A stretch of 64,000 nt of DNA from the NCBI RefSeq assembly GCF_037969875.1, contig NZ_CP150218.1:1984001-2048000 (forward strand). Reading direction: 5' to 3'. The DNA is from Paenibacillus sp. FSL R7-0337 (GTDB lineage: Bacteria > Bacillota > Bacilli > Paenibacillales > Paenibacillaceae). A program made the translations under genes and the position numbers. The notes beneath the pieces are model-generated. The model saw only the letters and a list, made by a program, of their open reading frames with translations. It was not told the origin of the DNA and made no database searches. How positions within the stretch are numbered: the first letter of the stretch is position 1; each line of letters begins with the position of its first letter. Shown one piece after another: positions 60,309-64,000 of this stretch.

Positions 60309-62426
60309 CTACTTCCCGCCTTCCGCAGCCTGCGACAGCTTGCTCACGATCTGGTCGATCGGGTTCGAGAACAGCGCGTACAGAATGGCGGCGTTCTCCT
60401 TTTTGCTCAGTGCGGCAGTGGACTTGTAGTCCACAGCGCCCTTGGCATCCGGCTTGAAGTCTGGTCCGTACAGGCCCAGGGCAACGGCCATCTTCACGGC
60501 CGGAACGGCCCATTTATCTGTAGTACCGGATAGCTTCACGTTCTGGAACACTTTATCCGGGTATTGCTTATTGTATACTCTCCATATCATGACCGCAGCC
60601 TCCTGGCGGGAGATCACCCGGTCCGGCTGGAATTCTCCGCTTGCTGTTCCTTCAATCATTCCCAGCTCAACTGCCTGCTGAATGAAAGCGGCATCGGGAT
60701 GGCCCTGCAGATCCGGGAAGGCCAGCTTCTCAGTCGAACTTCCCTTGAGTCCGCTGCTCTCCATCATCAGCCGCACATACTGGGCGCGCGTAATGCCCGC
60801 CTCAGGCTGGAAGCTCAGCGTGGCATCATTCGTCAGATACCCCAGCGATTGGAGCATCTGAACCGGAGCTGCATAAGGATGGCTTGCGGGAACATCGGCA
60901 TAACCGACGCCATCCGGCCCCTTTTGCCCGTAGCTGAACGGATTGAGGTAAGGCTCCTTCATATAAGCGCTTTGTCCGTCTGCCTCCAGAGCAAAGCCCG
61001 TTAACTTACCGGTCAGCTCATCCGTGAACAGATTATCATCTACCTGGATCAGCTTGCGGGAACCCAGAAAAGTATCGTTAATCATTAGCGCACCATTCTG
61101 CACAGAGACTGTAGACACCAGACTCTTCATACGGAGATCCGCATAGTAGCCAGTGAATGCCTTCAGCGCTTCAGCACTCTTCGGCTTGTAGGCATCCAGC
61201 TTCACCGGAGAGGCATATTGCGGGAAGAATGTCTGGATAAAGGCCGGATAGAACTGCTCCCGCAGTGCACTCTGCTGATTATAGGCAATGAACACCCCGG
61301 TGTTCTGCTCGGGGATTAGAACCATATACGTGCTGAACCCGACTAAATCACCAGCCTTGGTAATGATCTTGGAGCTGCTGCCGGCTCCCGGAAGCTGAAT
61401 AGGCGCTTCAAAGCCGTAGGTGGTATTCGGCAGCAAAGGATGAATCTCGGAGCGGTATTCCTCCATAGATTGTACTGTGTCTTCCTTAAGAATACGGGTA
61501 TTGTCAACCGCACCCCCGTTCAGAAAAGCCGTCATGAACCTCCCAACATCATCGCCAGTAGACAGCATGCCGCCTTGAGGCATCACGGTTGGCGTCACAT
61601 TGTACAGATCGACCTCTTTGCCAGTAGCATCATAAGCAGTAGCAAGATTGTCCTTCAGCTTACCTTCCAGCAGGAAGCCGCTTGAATCCATCTTCAGCGG
61701 GGCGAATACATGCTGCTGCATATAATCCTCATACGGCATGCCGCTGGCCTTCTCTACCACCAGACCGAGCAGCATCGAAGCGAAGTTGTCATACATGTAA
61801 GAGGTGCCCGGCTTGCGCACCACCGGCGGCATATGCTTCACCACATAATCCTCAATCGACACCTTGGTGGTGAAATCCTGATTGAAATCCTCCGGCAGCG
61901 GGTCCTGGATACGGAAGCCGGTTGTGTGAGTCAACAGATCCGCAACCGTTACCGGAACGCCGAAGGGATTGTCGAAGGCCAGCTTGCCGGTATAGGTTTG
62001 AAAATCCGCCTTCAAATCGAGCTTCCCCTGCTCCACGAGCTGCATGGCAGCAGTGGCGGTGAAGGTTTTGGAGACGGAGGCCAGGCGAAAGACGGTCTTG
62101 TCTGGGTCTACCTTGCTTGCGGCAGCCTTGTCTGCATATCCGAAGCCTTCCTTCACTACGGTCTTGCCGTCCTTAACAACTACCACAACAGCACCGGCAA
62201 GCTGTGCCTGCACCTCCTTCGAGCTGAAGAACGGCTTAAGGAAGGCATCCACATTCTCAGTAGTCAGCGGCTTGCCCGTTACAGCCGCTGCAGCCGGAGC
62301 GGCCGAAGAAGCAGGGGGAACAGCGGCGGCATGGACAGCCGGAGCCGTCAGTGTCAGCACCAGGGTAGCCGCAAGTACGGTTCTTGTCCAAAAGGCAGAG
62401 CGGCGGCGCAATAATGACAAATTCAT
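60309..62426 (-). CDS. Secreted serine hydrolase with SLH domains
   Basis: 705 aa. A signal peptide (cleavage near VHA-AA, residue 33) precedes a class C beta-lactamase/PBP-like domain (about 60-410): SxxK at Ser117-Lys120 (SVSK), YxN as YDN in SYMYDNFASM, and a KAG segment (ITKAGDLVGF) in place of KTG. A beta-rich linker domain follows, and three S-layer-homology-like modules (about 520-690; YADVPASHPYAAPVQMLQSL, FPDLQGHPDAAFIQQAVELG) would anchor it to pyruvylated wall polymer. Likely a wall-bound peptidase or esterase. Confidence 0.88.
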   Translation of the reverse strand: MNLSLLRRRSAFWTRTVLAATLVLTLTAPAVHAAAVPPASSAAPAAAAVTGKPLTTENVDAFLKPFFSSKEVQAQLAGAVVVVVKDGKTVVKEGFGYADKAAASKVDPDKTVFRLASVSKTFTATAAMQLVEQGKLDLKADFQTYTGKLAFDNPFGVPVTVADLLTHTTGFRIQDPLPEDFNQDFTTKVSIEDYVVKHMPPVVRKPGTSYMYDNFASMLLGLVVEKASGMPYEDYMQQHVFAPLKMDSSGFLLEGKLKDNLATAYDATGKEVDLYNVTPTVMPQGGMLSTGDDVGRFMTAFLNGGAVDNTRILKEDTVQSMEEYRSEIHPLLPNTTYGFEAPIQLPGAGSSSKIITKAGDLVGFSTYMVLIPEQNTGVFIAYNQQSALREQFYPAFIQTFFPQYASPVKLDAYKPKSAEALKAFTGYYADLRMKSLVSTVSVQNGALMINDTFLGSRKLIQVDDNLFTDELTGKLTGFALEADGQSAYMKEPYLNPFSYGQKGPDGVGYADVPASHPYAAPVQMLQSLGYLTNDATLSFQPEAGITRAQYVRLMMESSGLKGSSTEKLAFPDLQGHPDAAFIQQAVELGMIEGTASGEFQPDRVISRQEAAVMIWRVYNKQYPDKVFQNVKLSGTTDKWAVPAVKMAVALGLYGPDFKPDAKGAVDYKSTAALSKKENAAILYALFSNPIDQIVSKLSQAAEGGK

Positions 62427-62494
62427 TCAATTCACTCCATTTCCATAGAATATAGGCATAGAAGTAATACGCCTTATCCTGGAAATTGGTTCAA

Positions 62495-63883
62495 CTAATT
62501 CCGCAATACCTCTTCCATCTTCTTCAGCTTTCTGTAAATCACCGACCGGTCCACACTCAACCGCTTGGCCGCTTCTGTACCATTTCCGGAGCAGTCTTTA
62601 AGCACTTTTTTGATATAATGGCCCTCCGCTATGGCAGTGAAATCCTTCAGGGTAGAGAGCTGCTGCTTATTCTTCTCGATAAAATGGTCCAGGGAGAACC
62701 AGTCGTAGGCCGGCTCCTCTTCCTGCGGACTCAGGGCCACATGCTCGGTTACGACCAGTCTCTCGATGTAATTCCTTAATTCTCTCACGTTCCCATGCCA
62801 GGGCTCGTTCAGCATCTTGTCGAACTCTTCGGCACTGAGCACATATTTCTTGCCGTACATCTTATTGAAGCTGGCGATGAAGCTGGAGATTAACCCTACC
62901 AGGTCCAGCTTGCGGTTGCGCAGCGGCGGAATATAAATCGGAATCACATTGATCCGGTAATACAGATCTTCGCGGAATAGCCCCTTCTTGACCAGACTCC
63001 ACAGATCCCGGTTGGTGGCTGCGATCACACGGCAATGGACCGGAATATTCGTAATTCCGCCTACGCGTCTCACTTCATTATTTTCAAGCACACGCAATAA
63101 CTTGGCCTGCATCTCCATCGGCAGATCGGCAATCTCATCAAGGAACAGTACGCCGCCGCTCGCAATTTCAATCATACCGGCCTTGACCTCCGTCTGGCCC
63201 TCAAGCACGCCCTTCTCGTACCCGAACAATTCGTATTCAAAAAGAGCCGGAGCAATCGCAGCGCAGTTAATCGGAATGAACGGACCCTTCCACTTCTCGC
63301 TCTTCAGATGAATGTACTTGGCGATGACTTCCTTGCCCGTCCCGGATTCGCCGTAGATCAGCACCTTACTGTCATAAGACGCAATCTGGTTGCAGACCTT
63401 AATAATCTGCTTCATCGCCAGACTCTCGGCCACGATGCCCTTCTTCTTCTCCGCTGCCATACCGCCTAACTGCTTATGGATCTGCTGGGCGACAGGCACA
63501 TTGGCTTCATAATAGTTCTGCTCCTGGCTGAATTCGTTGGAGGTGGTAACGACCAGCTGAACCTCCCCGTCCTTGTCCAGAATGGGAATCGCCGACGAGA
63601 AGACATGGAAGCCTCTGGAGGTATTGACGGTCCGGGATACCTTCTGCTTGGTCGCAATAGCCTCCATAGTAATGGAATGAGTGTAATAACCCGCCTTGAC
63701 CAGATCCTGAACGTTCGCCTTAAGCAGCTCCTCCAGATGGATGCCGATGGTTAGTGCGGTGAATTCATTGGAGATTAGGATATTTCCGTTCTGATCGGTA
63801 ACAAATAACGTAGACGGATATTCTTCCACGAACTCGTCGATTGAGGGTTTATGGGTGTTTTTGTTTTTTTTGGTCACATTCAT
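62495..63883 (-). CDS. Sigma54-activator-like (PAS-AAA+-Fis) regulator lacking GAFTGA
   Basis: 462 aa: PAS domain (about 15-120), AAA+ domain (about 150-385) with Walker A GESGTGKE (178-185) and Walker B VLFLDE (245-250), and a Fis-type HTH (about 420-460; GNGTEAAKRLSVDRSVIYRK). The sigma54-contact loop GAFTGA is replaced by GVLEGQ at residues 225-230 (63211-63194). Without it, classical sigma54 activation is unlikely, so it may act with another sigma factor, as TyrR does, or repress. ATP hydrolysis motifs are kept. Confidence 0.88.
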   Translation of the reverse strand: MNVTKKNKNTHKPSIDEFVEEYPSTLFVTDQNGNILISNEFTALTIGIHLEELLKANVQDLVKAGYYTHSITMEAIATKQKVSRTVNTSRGFHVFSSAIPILDKDGEVQLVVTTSNEFSQEQNYYEANVPVAQQIHKQLGGMAAEKKKGIVAESLAMKQIIKVCNQIASYDSKVLIYGESGTGKEVIAKYIHLKSEKWKGPFIPINCAAIAPALFEYELFGYEKGVLEGQTEVKAGMIEIASGGVLFLDEIADLPMEMQAKLLRVLENNEVRRVGGITNIPVHCRVIAATNRDLWSLVKKGLFREDLYYRINVIPIYIPPLRNRKLDLVGLISSFIASFNKMYGKKYVLSAEEFDKMLNEPWHGNVRELRNYIERLVVTEHVALSPQEEEPAYDWFSLDHFIEKNKQQLSTLKDFTAIAEGHYIKKVLKDCSGNGTEAAKRLSVDRSVIYRKLKKMEEVLRN

Positions 63884-63924
63884 CAGTCCTAACCCTTGAT
63901 ATGAACGCTTACATTCCGGCTAGA

Positions 63925-63968
63925 CAAAAAGCCAAACAGCATCATTAGATCAATGATACCATTTGGCT
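63925..63968 (-). terminator. Terminator of a minus-strand gene entering from the right
   Basis: On the minus strand AGCCAAA and TTTGGCT close an outer stem, ATCATT/AATGAT an inner one, followed by TTTTTGTC. Its gene must lie beyond position 64000. Confidence 0.75.
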
Positions 63969-64000
63969 GGTGCGGAGCAAACTTTAATCAGGCATGTGCT

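Overview
The window looks like chromosomal DNA of a Paenibacillus-type Firmicute. This is inferred from strong AAGGAGG-type ribosome binding sites, frequent TTG/GTG starts, CcpA-type cre sites, many ABC sugar/amino-acid importers, an S-layer-homology protein and Gram-positive lipoproteins. No rRNA, tRNA, transposase, integrase or CRISPR array was found.

Layout. 0-8 kb: a ROK repressor with an MFS transporter, a decayed small secreted-protein gene, an SGNH hydrolase, a PL3 pectate lyase, a complete amino-acid ABC importer and an AT-rich methyltransferase. 8-19.8 kb: an AI-2E-family protein, a nonsense-interrupted SUFU-domain gene, then a malate/citrate module (malic enzyme, 2HCT symporter, CitAB-type two-component system), a diguanylate cyclase, a HAD nucleotidase and a 48-aa membrane protein. 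20-30.6 kb: an alpha/beta hydrolase, a methyltransferase pseudogene with three in-frame stops, and an alpha-mannoside utilisation cluster (GH38, two permeases, sugar-binding lipoprotein, GH125, GntR/LacI-type regulator with repeated ATGGTATAT boxes). 31-35.2 kb: an MFS exporter, DUF3231, a LysE exporter that probably starts at ATT, and an APC permease. 35.3-38.2 kb: a graveyard of broken surface-polysaccharide-type genes around one intact MerR-like gene. 38.4-46.8 kb: secreted proteins, a cupin, an AgrA/AgrC-like pair with a secreted serine hydrolase, and a DedA-uppP operon behind a structured RNA leader. 46.8-57.5 kb: hflK-hflC, an HTH-TPR regulator, a secreted protein between two copies of an ABC-ATPase 3' end, a second amino-acid ABC operon containing a CapA-family gene, a HIT protein, and a MerR/aldo-keto reductase divergent pair. 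57.5-64 kb: leucine-rich-repeat and ankyrin proteins, a serine hydrolase with SLH domains, and an enhancer-binding-protein-like regulator without GAFTGA.

The two most unusual signals are non-coding. (1) Three separate tandem arrays (14.27, 30.63 and 59.76 kb) share a 51-bp period and short palindromic 'heads'. Two of them use the same two head types in the same order, joined by linkers specific to each locus. (2) The leader of dedA-uppP (45118-45279) folds like an S-box riboswitch, with its P1, kink-turn P2, P3, P4 and terminator, but lacks the SAM-binding core and the pseudoknot loop. It precedes two genes for undecaprenyl-phosphate recycling. A third theme is gene decay by in-frame stops with the reading frame otherwise intact.
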